A DNA stretch of 64,000 nt from Buttiauxella sp965119215 (GCA_965119215.1 CBCPKK010000016.1:115817-179816), one strand, 5' to 3'; shown: positions 17,350 through 31,249, counted from the first letter of the stretch. Notes: generated by a model from the sequence alone, not told the origin. A program made the numbers and translations.

Positions 17350-18182
17350 TGCCGTCTTACCTCTTTTTACGCCGCACCTTGCGTTCACCGGCGGCACTCT
17401 GCGGCCTGGTGATTATTACGTTGCTGGTGCTGATTGCCGTTTTCGCCCCACTTATTGCGCCGTTTGATCCGAACTGGCAAGACGCCGCTGCTCGTCTGCA
17501 AGCGCCCAATGCTCAACACTGGTTGGGGACGGATAGCTATGGCCGCGATTTACTCTCACGCCTGATTTATGGCTCGCGCCCGGCTCTGGGCCTGGTGTTG
17601 CTGGTCACGGTAATTACCCTGCCCGTTGGGCTGCTGATCGGCATTCTTTCCGGTTATTACGGCGGTTGGCTGGAGCGTGTACTTATGCGTTTTACCGACG
17701 TGGTGATGTCGATGCCGCGCCTGATTCTGGCTTTTGCCTTTGTTGCAATGCTCGGGCCTGGGCTAGTCAACGGCGCATTGGCCCTGGCACTAACGACGTG
17801 GCCTGCATATGCACGGCAATCGCGCAGCGAAATCCAACGCCTGCGCCACAGCGACTATCTCGCCGCCGCTGAAATGATGGGGATTCGTGGGCCACGCCTG
17901 CTGGCAGGCCATATTTTGCCGCTGTGTTTACCTTCTGCGATTGTGCGCCTGGCGCTTGATCTGGCAGGGATTATTCTGGCCGCCGCCGGGCTTGGTTTCC
18001 TCGGGCTTGGCGCAAGGCCGCCGATGTCGGAATGGGGTTCGATGATCGCCGACGGCATGCAGGTTATTTTCGATCAATGGTGGATTGCCGCAATTCCTGG
18101 CACCGCCATTCTTATCAGCAGCCTGGCGTTTAACTTACTGGGCGATGGATTACGCGACGTGCTGGAGCCGAGCCATGACTGA
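17349..18182 (+). CDS. ABC transporter permease (DppC/OppC/NikC type)
   Basis: 277-residue C-type permease with an N-terminal helix (about 18-38), the conserved post-helix segment WLGTDSYGRDLLSRLIYG (about 57-74) typical of OppC/DppC/NikC, and the EAA loop YLAAAEMMGIRGPRLLAGHILP. Starts on the stop of the upstream permease and overlaps the next ATPase gene by eight bases, so the operon is tightly coupled. Confidence 0.88.
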   Translation: MPSYLFLRRTLRSPAALCGLVIITLLVLIAVFAPLIAPFDPNWQDAAARLQAPNAQHWLGTDSYGRDLLSRLIYGSRPALGLVLLVTVITLPVGLLIGILSGYYGGWLERVLMRFTDVVMSMPRLILAFAFVAMLGPGLVNGALALALTTWPAYARQSRSEIQRLRHSDYLAAAEMMGIRGPRLLAGHILPLCLPSAIVRLALDLAGIILAAAGLGFLGLGARPPMSEWGSMIADGMQVIFDQWWIAAIPGTAILISSLAFNLLGDGLRDVLEPSHD

Positions 18183-19011
18183 GAATCGTATTGAAGTCAG
18201 CGGGTTAAACATTGATTACCCTGGCGCACGGGTAGTGGAAAACCTGTCGTTTACGTTGGGCAACGAGCGACTCGCGCTAGTGGGCGAATCCGGCTCGGGT
18301 AAATCCATGACAGCCAGAGCGTTGATGGGCCTGGTGCGTAAACCAGGCAAAGTGAGCGCCACCCAACTCAATGTTTTGGGTAACGATCTGCTTACGTTAC
18401 ACAACCGCGACTGGCAACGGCTGCGCGGCAATGAGATCGCAATGGTGCTGCAAGATCCACGCTACGCGCTTAACCCAGTCAAAAACGTTGCACAGCAAAT
18501 TGACGAGGCGTTGCGCTTGCATCAAAAACTGTCCACGGCGCAACGGCGTGAGCGAATCAGCGAAGTGATCAATGCGGTGGGATTGCAGGAAAATGTGCTG
18601 TCCCGCTACCCGGCAGAACTCTCGGGCGGTATGGGGCAACGCGTGATGATCGCCATCGCGTTGGTTAACAATCCCAAAGTGTTGATTGCCGACGAACCCA
18701 CTTCCGCGCTGGATGCCCGTTTACGGAACCAGATTCTGGAACTGCTGGTAGAACAATGCGAACAGCGCCAAATGGCGATGTTGCTGATCAGCCACGATCT
18801 CCCGCTGGTGGCACAACACTGCCAACGCGTACTGGTGATGTATCAGGGACAAAAAGTGGATGAAATGGCAGCCAGCCGACTGGGAACCGCCACCCATCCC
18901 TACACCCGCACGCTCTGGACATGTCGCCCAAACGCGCTGACTTACGGCATGATGCTGCCAACGCTCGACCGCAGCCAGAATCTGCAAGGAGAAAACGATG
19001 GCAATCGTTGA
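18175..19011 (+). CDS. ABC transporter ATP-binding protein (DppD/NikD type)
   Basis: 278 residues from the ATG at 18175 (the frame extends upstream, but that part overlaps the permease gene). Walker A GESGSGKS at 37-44, signature ELSGGMGQRV, Walker B KVLIADEPT with the D-loop SALDA, and the switch His in LLISHDLPLV. The C-terminal oligopeptide-type extension is short. First of two ATPases forming a presumed heterodimer; overlaps the second ATPase gene by 14 bases. Confidence 0.88.
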   Translation: MTENRIEVSGLNIDYPGARVVENLSFTLGNERLALVGESGSGKSMTARALMGLVRKPGKVSATQLNVLGNDLLTLHNRDWQRLRGNEIAMVLQDPRYALNPVKNVAQQIDEALRLHQKLSTAQRRERISEVINAVGLQENVLSRYPAELSGGMGQRVMIAIALVNNPKVLIADEPTSALDARLRNQILELLVEQCEQRQMAMLLISHDLPLVAQHCQRVLVMYQGQKVDEMAASRLGTATHPYTRTLWTCRPNALTYGMMLPTLDRSQNLQGENDGNR

Positions 19012-19708
19012 AGTCAGCAATTTATGCGTGCAATTTAGCGCAAAAGGCCAGATCAAAACTGCCGTGCGCGATGCCAGTTTATCTATCAATACAGGGGAAA
19101 CATTCAGCTTAATTGGCGCGTCAGGTTGTGGAAAATCCACCATTCTGCGCGTGCTGGCGGGGTTACAGCGTGAGTGGCAAGGTGACGTGAAAATGCTTGA
19201 AGGCGCAATCAAACCCGGCGTGCGTTTTCAGGGTAATTTGCGCCGTAACGTGCAAATGGTATTTCAGGACCCGTACGCGTCTTTGCATCCCAATCACACC
19301 ATTTATCGTACGCTGGCCGAGCCATTAACTATTCATGGCGAAGCGCAAATTCCCGCCCGCGTAGAAGAAGCGCTGCTTCAGGTTGGGCTACCAACAGACG
19401 CCATGAAGCGTTATCCGCATCAGCTTTCTGGCGGACAACGCCAGCGTGTAGCCATTGCCCGTGCGCTGCTGCTACGCCCTAAAATTCTGCTGCTTGATGA
19501 GCCAACCTCAGCGCTGGATATGTCCGTCCAGGCAGAAATTCTCAATCTGCTGAACCGCCTTAAACAGCAGTTTGGTATGACTTACCTGCTCGTCAGCCAT
19601 GATGCCGATGTGATTGCGCATATGTCAGACAGAGCGGCTTATATGGCAGGCGGCGTCATCGAACGTGAGTTCAACCGTGCCGCCCTGGTGCGGGGAGAGC
19701 ACCGTTAA
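18998..19708 (+). CDS. ABC transporter ATP-binding protein (DppF/NikE type)
   Basis: 236-residue second ATPase: Walker A GASGCGKS at 40-47, Q-loop in MVFQDPYASLHPNHTI, signature LSGGQRQRV, Walker B ILLLDEPTSALD, switch His in LLVSHDADVI. It is shorter than DppF/OppF (about 330) because the C-terminal oligopeptide-specific domain is absent, which makes it closer in size to NikE (about 268). Last gene of the operon; about 225 bases separate it from patA, which has its own promoter. Confidence 0.88.
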   Translation: MAIVEVSNLCVQFSAKGQIKTAVRDASLSINTGETFSLIGASGCGKSTILRVLAGLQREWQGDVKMLEGAIKPGVRFQGNLRRNVQMVFQDPYASLHPNHTIYRTLAEPLTIHGEAQIPARVEEALLQVGLPTDAMKRYPHQLSGGQRQRVAIARALLLRPKILLLDEPTSALDMSVQAEILNLLNRLKQQFGMTYLLVSHDADVIAHMSDRAAYMAGGVIEREFNRAALVRGEHR

Positions 19709-19871
19709 GCAGCACGACGCAGGGTTATGGTGCAACAAAACCAGATATCCCGCAGAAAAGCCGCTTCATACCAGCAGATTTACCCACAAAATATCAATCC
19801 CTGTGATTAATTATTACGCAATTTGCATTCCGTCAGATCGTTTATCCTGATTTTGTTTAGGGGAAGCGAAG

Positions 19872-19887
19872 TGGCGTATTCCCTGCA
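19872..19887 (+). promoter_or_regulatory. Sigma-54 promoter of patA
   Basis: TGGCGTATTCCCTGCA has the -24 GG and -12 GC dinucleotides separated by exactly ten bases, as sigma-54 requires. It lies 48 bases upstream of the patA TTG start. E. coli patA (ygjG) is known to depend on RpoN under nitrogen limitation, so the match is expected. Confidence 0.7.
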
Positions 19888-19900
19888 ATACTTATTTTGT

Positions 19901-19914
19901 GTATCGCGTGATAC
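19901..19914. promoter_or_regulatory. Small inverted repeat in the patA leader
   Basis: GTATC, GCGT, GATAC is a perfect five-base inverted repeat in the short patA 5' leader, just before the ribosome site. Function unknown; could be a weak hairpin or a protein site. Confidence 0.3.
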
Positions 19915-19934
19915 GTCCTCCCCAGGAGCATATT

Positions 19935-21326
<1,392 letters not shown>

Positions 21327-21333
21327 CTATCTT

Positions 21334-21357
21334 CCCCCGGAGCAATCGTTCTGGGGG
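21334..21357 (+). terminator. Terminator-like hairpin after patA
   Basis: CCCCCGGA pairs with TCTGGGGG (one wobble) eight bases after the patA stop; no strong T-run follows. Confidence 0.5.
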
Positions 21358-21440
21358 ATATTTAGCTCGCTAATGTTTTTACTCTTCTGAACGTTCTATA
21401 CTTGCCGTCCTTTTCTATCCTTAAATTTGGTCGCTTCCTC

Positions 21441-22265
21441 ATGATCTACGACTGCTTCCTCTATTACGATGAAGATATGTTGCTCGACATCCGGCTCAAC
21501 GTACTCAATGACTCTGTTGATAAATTTGTGATTGTCGAATCGACGCACTCCTTTACTGGCCAGCCAGTGGAGCTGCATTTCGATATCAACAAATTTGCAA
21601 AATTTAAGGACAAAATTATCTACGTCGTCTTTGACGAAAAGCCAGTTGCAGACAGTTGGACCAATGAAGCCAGAACCCGCAATGCCATTATGAACGGCCT
21701 GACGACGGCAAAAGACGATGACACAATAATTGTCTCCGACGTCGATGAAATTATTCGCCCGGAAGCCATTGCCGGTTATAAACCCAATTACCTGTGTACG
21801 ACGCTTTACCAAAACTTCTACAACTATCAGTTTAACTTGCAGGTCTTTAATACTGATGGTTCGCCACGCCGATGCACGCTACCTAAAATGACCAGCTATA
21901 AAAATCTGCGTACTTTCTTTAATGGCGAACCAGAAACCCTACGCAATGTGAAACGTTCGGCTATTCGAAAAAACTGGTTGAAGTGGCGTTGGTTAAAATT
22001 AAGAACTCATGTTGTCCAGGATGCAGGCTGGCATTTCTCCTGGATAATGACTGCAGAGCGTATTTCAGAAAAAATGTCTACTATTTCGCATACTGAGTAC
22101 GATACGCCAGAGCTTAATAATCAAGAACATATCAAAAATGCCATTGAGAATGGGTTGGATATTTGGGCACGTGAAAGAAACCTTAAGGTTATCGATCTGC
22201 AGAGCGGAGATTTCCCTGAATACCTGAAAAAGAACGCTGACAAATTTGCTGAATTTATTCGCTAA
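21441..22265 (+). CDS. Glycosyltransferase family 17-like protein
   Basis: 274-residue protein resembling the GT17 (Glyco_transf_17, beta-1,4-N-acetylglucosaminyltransferase-type) domain: IYDCFLYYDEDMLLDIRLN at the start, FVIVESTHSFTG (28-39), a metal/nucleotide-sugar binding DxD as SDVDE at 99-103 and the C-terminal WHFSW motif near 194-198. No signal peptide or membrane helix, so cytoplasmic. The ATG at 21441 matches the start of the conserved domain; the TTG at 21402 is the alternative. It is alone, with no LPS or capsule genes beside it, so acceptor and role are unknown. Confidence 0.75.
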   Translation: MIYDCFLYYDEDMLLDIRLNVLNDSVDKFVIVESTHSFTGQPVELHFDINKFAKFKDKIIYVVFDEKPVADSWTNEARTRNAIMNGLTTAKDDDTIIVSDVDEIIRPEAIAGYKPNYLCTTLYQNFYNYQFNLQVFNTDGSPRRCTLPKMTSYKNLRTFFNGEPETLRNVKRSAIRKNWLKWRWLKLRTHVVQDAGWHFSWIMTAERISEKMSTISHTEYDTPELNNQEHIKNAIENGLDIWARERNLKVIDLQSGDFPEYLKKNADKFAEFIR

Positions 22266-22278
22266 GGTTTAGAACCAT

Positions 22279-22343
22279 CCTCACCCTGGCAAGGTGAGTT
22301 TACTCCCTCTCCCTGGGGAGAAGGCTGGGATGAGGGAGTCCAA
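22279..22343. repeat. CCCTCTCCC-type intergenic repeat
   Basis: CTCACCCTGGCAAGGTGAG is a small stem, followed by CCCTCTCCCTGGGGAGAAGG and GGGATGAGGG. This is the imperfect CTC/GAG-rich palindrome often seen between enterobacterial genes. It lies between the convergent GT17 and porin genes and may also terminate transcription. A shorter relative is at 35325-35345. Confidence 0.55.
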
Positions 22344-22375
22344 TAACCAAAGACAACCCTCACGCCATCTTTATA

Positions 22376-23773
22376 TTAGAAATAGTACTTAAAGCGCACG
22401 CGGCCGCCGTAACGGGTGTTGTCGCTGCCATCGTTCGATTCATGATCGGCGCTAACCCACGACACGTAAGTACCGAGATAAATATTAAAGTTCTTCATGC
22501 CCATCACGTTCGGGAACAGATAAGAAGAGTGAATGGTATGGATATCGTACGTGCCCGCGTTGGTGATCCAGCAGTCGCTGTCGCAGTTTTCCAAAGCGTT
22601 TGTCACATCGAACTTATCGATATCATTGTGGGCGTAGATATAGCCGAGCTCGAAGTTATGCCATAAGGCGTTCGCACCTGCGGTAAAGTCGGTTTCATCT
22701 TCGGCATCCATGTACGCGGTGCTGAGGTTGGCGACGACGCCGTCATCCGGGTCGGTTTTCTGCCCGTTCCACGTCATCGTCAGGCCATAACCGGTACGAC
22801 TGGATTGGTCTACCGTTTGTCCGTTTGCATCTTGATAACCGTAGGCGTTATTCACCACCTGCGCTTCCATCGCTGCGGCAACGGATAAGTTATCCTGCGA
22901 CCACGAAATGACCGGGCGCAGATAGGCCACGTTTTTATCGTTCGTCATTTCATTGCCGTGATATGACTTGTCCTGATACAGCGAAGTGCCGTTTTCCAAC
23001 AGGGTATTAAGTTCAAAATACCAGCTGTCGATATTTTTGCTCAGCATGAAGTTACCGCCGGAATCACTACGCCCGCGCCCTTCTTTCATCATATAGATGT
23101 AGCCGTAGCCATCGCCGTACAAATCGTTGGCGGTGTTACCGGAATACTCAACAAAGGTATCCTGGTTCAGCGGGAACATATCGTAGGCTTCGAAACGGCC
23201 GACTTTAATTTTCCAGTCGTTTTCATGGCCGAAGAAGAAAGCCGCATCATCAAGATTCATATGGCCGGTCAAATCAGCCAGCGGTTGTGCCGTGAAGCCC
23301 GCGAAATTGCCATTATCCATATGGCGATAGCCATCAAAACCTAGCAATAAGCGGCCATTAATATCCCAGCGTTCATTATTGCCATCTGCCCAATTGGTAT
23401 TGGCACTGCGGCGCATAGATGTCAGCCCATTACTGCGGCTCGCGGCATCCATATTAAATTCAACATCGCCATATATTTTAAGATCGCCATAACCGGTTAA
23501 GGTTAATTTTGGTGATTGATTATCGGCTTTATTGCTGGTTGATTGCTCGCTAACAACCGCGACAGGCGCGGTGGTGGCGATGGGTGTAGGTACTGATTTT
23601 ATTTGTTGAATTTCGGCTTCGGCACTGGCTGCTCGCTTTTCGGCTGCTGCTAAACGTTGCTCTAATTGGTTTAATCTTTGTTCCAGTGCGCTATTACTGG
23701 TACTCGTAGCCATTGCCCCGCTTGATAAAATAGCGCCCGTTAATAATGCCAGTAATTTTATTTTCATATGCAT
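22376..23773 (-). CDS. Carbohydrate-selective outer-membrane porin, RafY/maltoporin-like
   Basis: 465 residues. Signal peptide MHMKIKLLALLTGAILSSGAMA, then a mature N-terminus with heptad pattern (SNSALEQRLNQLEQRLAAAEKRA, a short coiled coil as in ScrY/RafY), then a beta-barrel ending in VRFKYYF with the C-terminal Phe needed for Bam insertion. Motifs LTGYGDLKIYGDVEFNM, GRFEAYDMFP and WYFELNTLLENG suggest the RafY/BglH glycoporin group rather than general OmpC porins. It probably admits oligosaccharides to the periplasm; the sugar is unknown and no transporter or hydrolase is adjacent. AAGGA lies six bases before the ATG at 23773. Confidence 0.75.
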   Translation of the reverse strand: MHMKIKLLALLTGAILSSGAMATSTSNSALEQRLNQLEQRLAAAEKRAASAEAEIQQIKSVPTPIATTAPVAVVSEQSTSNKADNQSPKLTLTGYGDLKIYGDVEFNMDAASRSNGLTSMRRSANTNWADGNNERWDINGRLLLGFDGYRHMDNGNFAGFTAQPLADLTGHMNLDDAAFFFGHENDWKIKVGRFEAYDMFPLNQDTFVEYSGNTANDLYGDGYGYIYMMKEGRGRSDSGGNFMLSKNIDSWYFELNTLLENGTSLYQDKSYHGNEMTNDKNVAYLRPVISWSQDNLSVAAAMEAQVVNNAYGYQDANGQTVDQSSRTGYGLTMTWNGQKTDPDDGVVANLSTAYMDAEDETDFTAGANALWHNFELGYIYAHNDIDKFDVTNALENCDSDCWITNAGTYDIHTIHSSYLFPNVMGMKNFNIYLGTYVSWVSADHESNDGSDNTRYGGRVRFKYYF

Positions 23774-27345
<3,572 letters not shown>

Positions 27346-27430
27346 CGGCCCTCCTGGATGGTAAAATTTCGGCATAATCCCCGAATGGGGGCGTGAGTAT
27401 ACCCTTTTTTCCCCGTTATATGAGAAATGC

Positions 27431-27931
27431 ATGAGCGAACTAACATACCTCCAAGGCTACCCGGAGCATCTGCTCTCGCAGGTTCGCACCCTGATTGCGG
27501 AACAGCGTCTGGGCGAAGTGCTGCAAAAACGTTATCCGAAAACCCATAACATCACTACCGATAAAGCGCTGTACGCCTGGACACAAGACCTTAAAAATCA
27601 GTACCTACGCAACGCACCGCCGATCAATAAAGTCGCTTACGACAACAAAATTCATGTGCTGAATAATGCGTTGGGTCTGCATACGGCGGTGTCGCGTGTT
27701 CAGGGAAACAAGCTAAAAGCGAAAGCAGAAATTCGGGTGGCAACGGTATTTAAAAATGCGCCAGAAGCATTTTTACGCATGATTGTGGTTCATGAGTTGG
27801 CGCACCTGAAAGAGAAAGATCACAACAAAGCGTTCTATTCGCTGTGCTGCCACATGGAACCGCAATATCACCAGCTGGAGTTTGATACTCGCTTGTGGTT
27901 GACACAGATGGCGTTAGTCGGCCAGGCATAA
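27431..27931 (+). CDS. ygjP: YgjP, M48-type metallopeptidase-like (DUF45) protein
   Basis: 166-residue cytoplasmic protein with the zinc motif HELAHLKEKDH: His121, Glu122, His125 and a third ligand His131. Family members have been called WLM-/SprT-like metallopeptidases, and E. coli YgjP has also been reported to act on nucleoside triphosphates; the physiological substrate is unsettled. The 85-base gap to rlmG holds both divergent promoters. Matches E. coli gene order rlmG-ygjP. Confidence 0.88.
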   Translation: MSELTYLQGYPEHLLSQVRTLIAEQRLGEVLQKRYPKTHNITTDKALYAWTQDLKNQYLRNAPPINKVAYDNKIHVLNNALGLHTAVSRVQGNKLKAKAEIRVATVFKNAPEAFLRMIVVHELAHLKEKDHNKAFYSLCCHMEPQYHQLEFDTRLWLTQMALVGQA

Positions 27932-27953
27932 AAAACCGGGGGTGCTCCCCCGG
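27931..27953 (-). terminator. Rho-independent terminator of dhaK (also ends ygjP)
   Basis: CCGGGGG, TGCT, CCCCCGG: perfect seven-pair stem. On the minus strand it is followed by TTTTTT directly after the dhaK stop, an excellent terminator; on the plus strand the run is weaker. Confidence 0.85.
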
Positions 27954-27957
27954 CCTA

Positions 27958-29598
27958 CTATTTTGGCAATCCTGCAAATACCTCGGCGATCGCCACGGCT
28001 CCGGGATCTTTCACGCCATTCAGGTTATCGCTGTTTACATAGGATGAACGCCCGGCATTGGCTTTTTGCATCTGCGCCGTCGCATTTGCCCCTTCTTGCG
28101 CGGCTTTTACCGCAGCACTCAGAGAACCCTCTTTCAGGGCTTCGAGTGCGGGCTGTAACGCATCGATCAACGTACGATCGCCCAGATCGGCACCGCCGTA
28201 GCGTTTCATCTGCTCAAGGCCAAACAACAACGCATCTGCCAGAGGCTGCTTTTTAGCGACCTTTTGCCCACTCGCCGTAAAGAAAATAGACATCAGCACG
28301 CCGCTTGAACCGCCCATCACCGTCGCCAACCGTTCGCCGATTAACTCCAGCAGAGCAGCGGTGTCGTTTAGTGGCAGCTTGCCTTCTTCATTGAGCTGCG
28401 CGATGTCCCTGGCACCTTGGGCAAAGGTAGATCCCGTATCACCATCACCCACTTTCGCATCCAGAGCATTCAACGCATTTTCCTGGCCGATAAGCGTATC
28501 GGTAACGCTAGCGACCAGTGCTTTTACCACTGCATTTTCCGATGCTTTAGCCTGTGTCGCTGCGCGAATCACACTGTGCTTTTGCATCGGCATCGGCTCG
28601 AGTTTTACCATCGGTTGCCAGCCCGCGGTTTCTACTTCCGCCTGCAAGGCTTCAATAAAAATGTCATTCAGGGCGATGGCTGAAAGTGAAAATCCTTTCA
28701 TGTCTAACGCCGTCACAAGTGCCGCAGGGCCAATCAGATAATCGATTTGATCCTTTAATTCGGAATGAACCAGCTCTTTCGTCAGAAGCGCCATTTCCAG
28801 CGTGGACGTTCCGCCAAGATTGTTAATCAGCACCGCAAGCTTTGCTTGTGTACCGGTTTTTTCTCGCAGATTTTTCACCAGGCTGGTAACAATATTCTGG
28901 CTGTTTTGGCTATCAACCGTGCTAGCGCCGGGTTCACCATGAATCCCAAGACCTAGCTCGACATGCCCACCTTTAATGCGCCCTTCCTCGTCATGCTGGC
29001 CCGGTAGATTGCAGGTTTGCATGGCGACACCCATGCTGGCAATGCTGTCACAGGCAAGTTGCGCGATGTCTCGAACATCACTCAAAGATTTCCCCTGCTC
29101 TGCGGCAAAGCCCGCAATTTTGTGCACCAGTATCGTTCCGGCAATCCCACGCGGCTGTTTATTATCCGGCAGCGAAATATCGTCACCGACGATAACCATT
29201 TCCACTTTCAAGCCATGCTTTTTAGCTCTTTCCGCTGCAAGACCGAAATTCAGGCGGTCGCCGGTGTAATTTTTGACGATAAGCAAGCAGCCACGATCGC
29301 CCGTTACCGCCACAATCGCATTTAGCACCGCTTCCACACTCGGCGAGGCAAACAAGTCACCGCACACCGCAGCGGTTAACATTCCTTTGCCGACAAAACC
29401 AACGTGCGCAGGCTCATGGCCTGAGCCACCACCTGAAATAATGGCGACTTTGCTTTTTTTCCAGTCTTTGCGCACCACCACACGAATGGCGGGGTCGGTA
29501 TCTAAACGAGTCAGGTTACGAAAACGAGAGCTGATAATGACGCCTTCAATGGCGTCGTTGACCATTTGCTTACGGTCATTAAAGAAGAATCTGGACAT
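27958..29598 (-). CDS. dhaK: ATP-dependent dihydroxyacetone kinase, DhaK-DhaL fusion
   Basis: Phosphorylates dihydroxyacetone (and possibly glyceraldehyde) with ATP. 546 residues, like the Citrobacter freundii enzyme (552). DhaK-like domain at about 1-330, with His220 in GIHGEPGAS, the residue that binds the substrate covalently in C. freundii (same number), and His61 in GGGSGHEPAHVG. DhaL-like nucleotide domain at about 350-546, with the metal-binding DAKVGDGDTGSTF and GGSSGVLMSIFF. The ATG at 29598 gives the family N-terminus MSRFFFN. It stands alone, without glycerol dehydrogenase or DhaR, between two blocks that are far apart in E. coli. It differs from the PTS-dependent DhaKLM of E. coli. 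Confidence 0.9.
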   Translation of the reverse strand: MSRFFFNDRKQMVNDAIEGVIISSRFRNLTRLDTDPAIRVVVRKDWKKSKVAIISGGGSGHEPAHVGFVGKGMLTAAVCGDLFASPSVEAVLNAIVAVTGDRGCLLIVKNYTGDRLNFGLAAERAKKHGLKVEMVIVGDDISLPDNKQPRGIAGTILVHKIAGFAAEQGKSLSDVRDIAQLACDSIASMGVAMQTCNLPGQHDEEGRIKGGHVELGLGIHGEPGASTVDSQNSQNIVTSLVKNLREKTGTQAKLAVLINNLGGTSTLEMALLTKELVHSELKDQIDYLIGPAALVTALDMKGFSLSAIALNDIFIEALQAEVETAGWQPMVKLEPMPMQKHSVIRAATQAKASENAVVKALVASVTDTLIGQENALNALDAKVGDGDTGSTFAQGARDIAQLNEEGKLPLNDTAALLELIGERLATVMGGSSGVLMSIFFTASGQKVAKKQPLADALLFGLEQMKRYGGADLGDRTLIDALQPALEALKEGSLSAAVKAAQEGANATAQMQKANAGRSSYVNSDNLNGVKDPGAVAIAEVFAGLPK

Positions 29599-29733
29599 AG
29601 TTTCCCAATAATAAGTAATACATATGCAAAGCATAGCCTTTGCTGCGAGCTATGCCGTAAACCAGGATTTTGGCTGATGACGAACTCCTGCCGCTTGCTA
29701 TGCTTATGGAAATGTCACCACAGGGAAATCATC

Positions 29734-31236
29734 ATGATTGCGCCGCTCCTGATTGCCAGAACTACAGAACAAGAATTGCATCTGCTGCCGAGTATGGCGA
29801 ACCGACACGGGCTGATAACCGGTGCTACAGGCACTGGTAAAACGGTCACGCTGCAAAAACTGGCCGAGTCCTTTTCCGAAATAGGCGTGCCTGTGTTTAT
29901 GGCGGATGTAAAAGGCGATCTTACCGGCGTGGCACAAGAAGGTGTTGGGTCTGAAAAGCTCCTCGAAAGGCTTGCCAAAATCGGCGTGAATGACTGGTCG
30001 CCTCACAGTAATCCCGTTGTCTTGTGGGATATTTTTGGTGAAAAAGGCCATCCGGTGCGCGCGACCGTTTCCGATCTCGGGCCACTGTTACTTTCACGTC
30101 TGCTCAACCTGAATGACGTTCAGGCAGGCGTGCTGCAAATTATCTTCCGCATTGCCGATGACCAGGGTTTATTACTGCTCGATTTTAAAGATTTACGTGC
30201 AGCGACTCAGTACATCGGTGATAACGCGAAGTCGTTCCAGAATCAGTACGGCAATATCAGCAGTGCTTCTGTCGGTGCCATTCAACGTGGACTATTACAG
30301 CTTGAAGAGCAAGGTGCAGAATATTTCTTTGGCGAACCGATGCTGGATATCAAAGATTGGATGCGTACCGATGCGAATGGCAAAGGTGTTATCAATATCC
30401 TGTCGGCGGAAAAGCTCTACCAGATGCCAAAACTGTATGCCGCCAGTTTGTTGTGGATGCTTTCAGAAATATACGAGCAATTGCCTGAAGCGGGCGACCA
30501 GGAAAAACCAAAGCTGGTGTTCTTCTTTGATGAAGCACATTTGCTGTTTAACGATGCCCCACAGGTATTGTTAGACAAAATCGAGCAGGTTATTCGCCTG
30601 ATTCGTTCCAAAGCCGTTGGGGTTTATTTCGTTTCCCAAAATCCGTCAGATATTCCAGACACCGTGTTAGGGCAGCTCGGCAACCGCATTCAGCATGCGT
30701 TGCGTGCCTTTACACCTAAAGACCAGAAAGCGGTAAAAACCGCCGCACAAACCATGCGTGCTAACCCTAAATTCGACACCGAGAAAGCGATACAGGAACT
30801 AGGAACGGGCGAAGCACTGATCTCTTTGCTGGATGAAAAAGGCAGCCCAACGATAGTTGAACGCGCCATGGTTATCGCGCCCTGCTCACGCATGGGGCCG
30901 GTCACCGCCGATGAACGCAACGGGCTTTTGAACCATTCACCGCTGTACGGTAAATACGATGAAGCAGTCGATCGCGAATCCGCTTTTGAACGTTTACAAC
31001 AAGGGGTTCAGAACGCGGGTGAGCAACAAAATGCCCCACCCGCTAAAGGCGAATCAGTGGCGGTAGATGACGGTATTCTCGGCGGGCTGAAAGATATTCT
31101 GTTTGGTACGACTGGCCCGCGAGGCGGCAAGAAAGATGGCGTAGTGCAAACTATGGCGAAAAGCGCGGCACGCCAGGTGACTAATCAAATCATTCGCGGT
31201 GTTTTGGGCAGTATTATGGGCGGGCGAAAACGCTGA
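29734..31236 (+). CDS. yjgR: HerA/DUF853-family ATPase YjgR
   Basis: 500 residues, identical in length to E. coli YjgR. RecA-like/HerA-FtsK ATPase: Walker A GATGTGKT at 30-37, Walker B LVFFFDEAHLLF at about 271-282, arginine-rich segment IRLIRSKAVGVYFVSQNPSDIPD. The Gly-rich C-terminus (TGPRGGKKDG) is conserved. Function unproven; DNA translocation is inferred from the family. The ATG at 29734 is the conserved start; the frame reaches back to 29566 but overlaps dhaK. Confidence 0.9.
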   Translation: MIAPLLIARTTEQELHLLPSMANRHGLITGATGTGKTVTLQKLAESFSEIGVPVFMADVKGDLTGVAQEGVGSEKLLERLAKIGVNDWSPHSNPVVLWDIFGEKGHPVRATVSDLGPLLLSRLLNLNDVQAGVLQIIFRIADDQGLLLLDFKDLRAATQYIGDNAKSFQNQYGNISSASVGAIQRGLLQLEEQGAEYFFGEPMLDIKDWMRTDANGKGVINILSAEKLYQMPKLYAASLLWMLSEIYEQLPEAGDQEKPKLVFFFDEAHLLFNDAPQVLLDKIEQVIRLIRSKAVGVYFVSQNPSDIPDTVLGQLGNRIQHALRAFTPKDQKAVKTAAQTMRANPKFDTEKAIQELGTGEALISLLDEKGSPTIVERAMVIAPCSRMGPVTADERNGLLNHSPLYGKYDEAVDRESAFERLQQGVQNAGEQQNAPPAKGESVAVDDGILGGLKDILFGTTGPRGGKKDGVVQTMAKSAARQVTNQIIRGVLGSIMGGRKR

Positions 31237-31249
31237 TCTAGCTGATTTT

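Noticed and set aside
22442..22666. 74-codon plus-strand frame opposite the porin gene
   Set aside because: Antisense to the conserved barrel C-terminus; no ribosome site.
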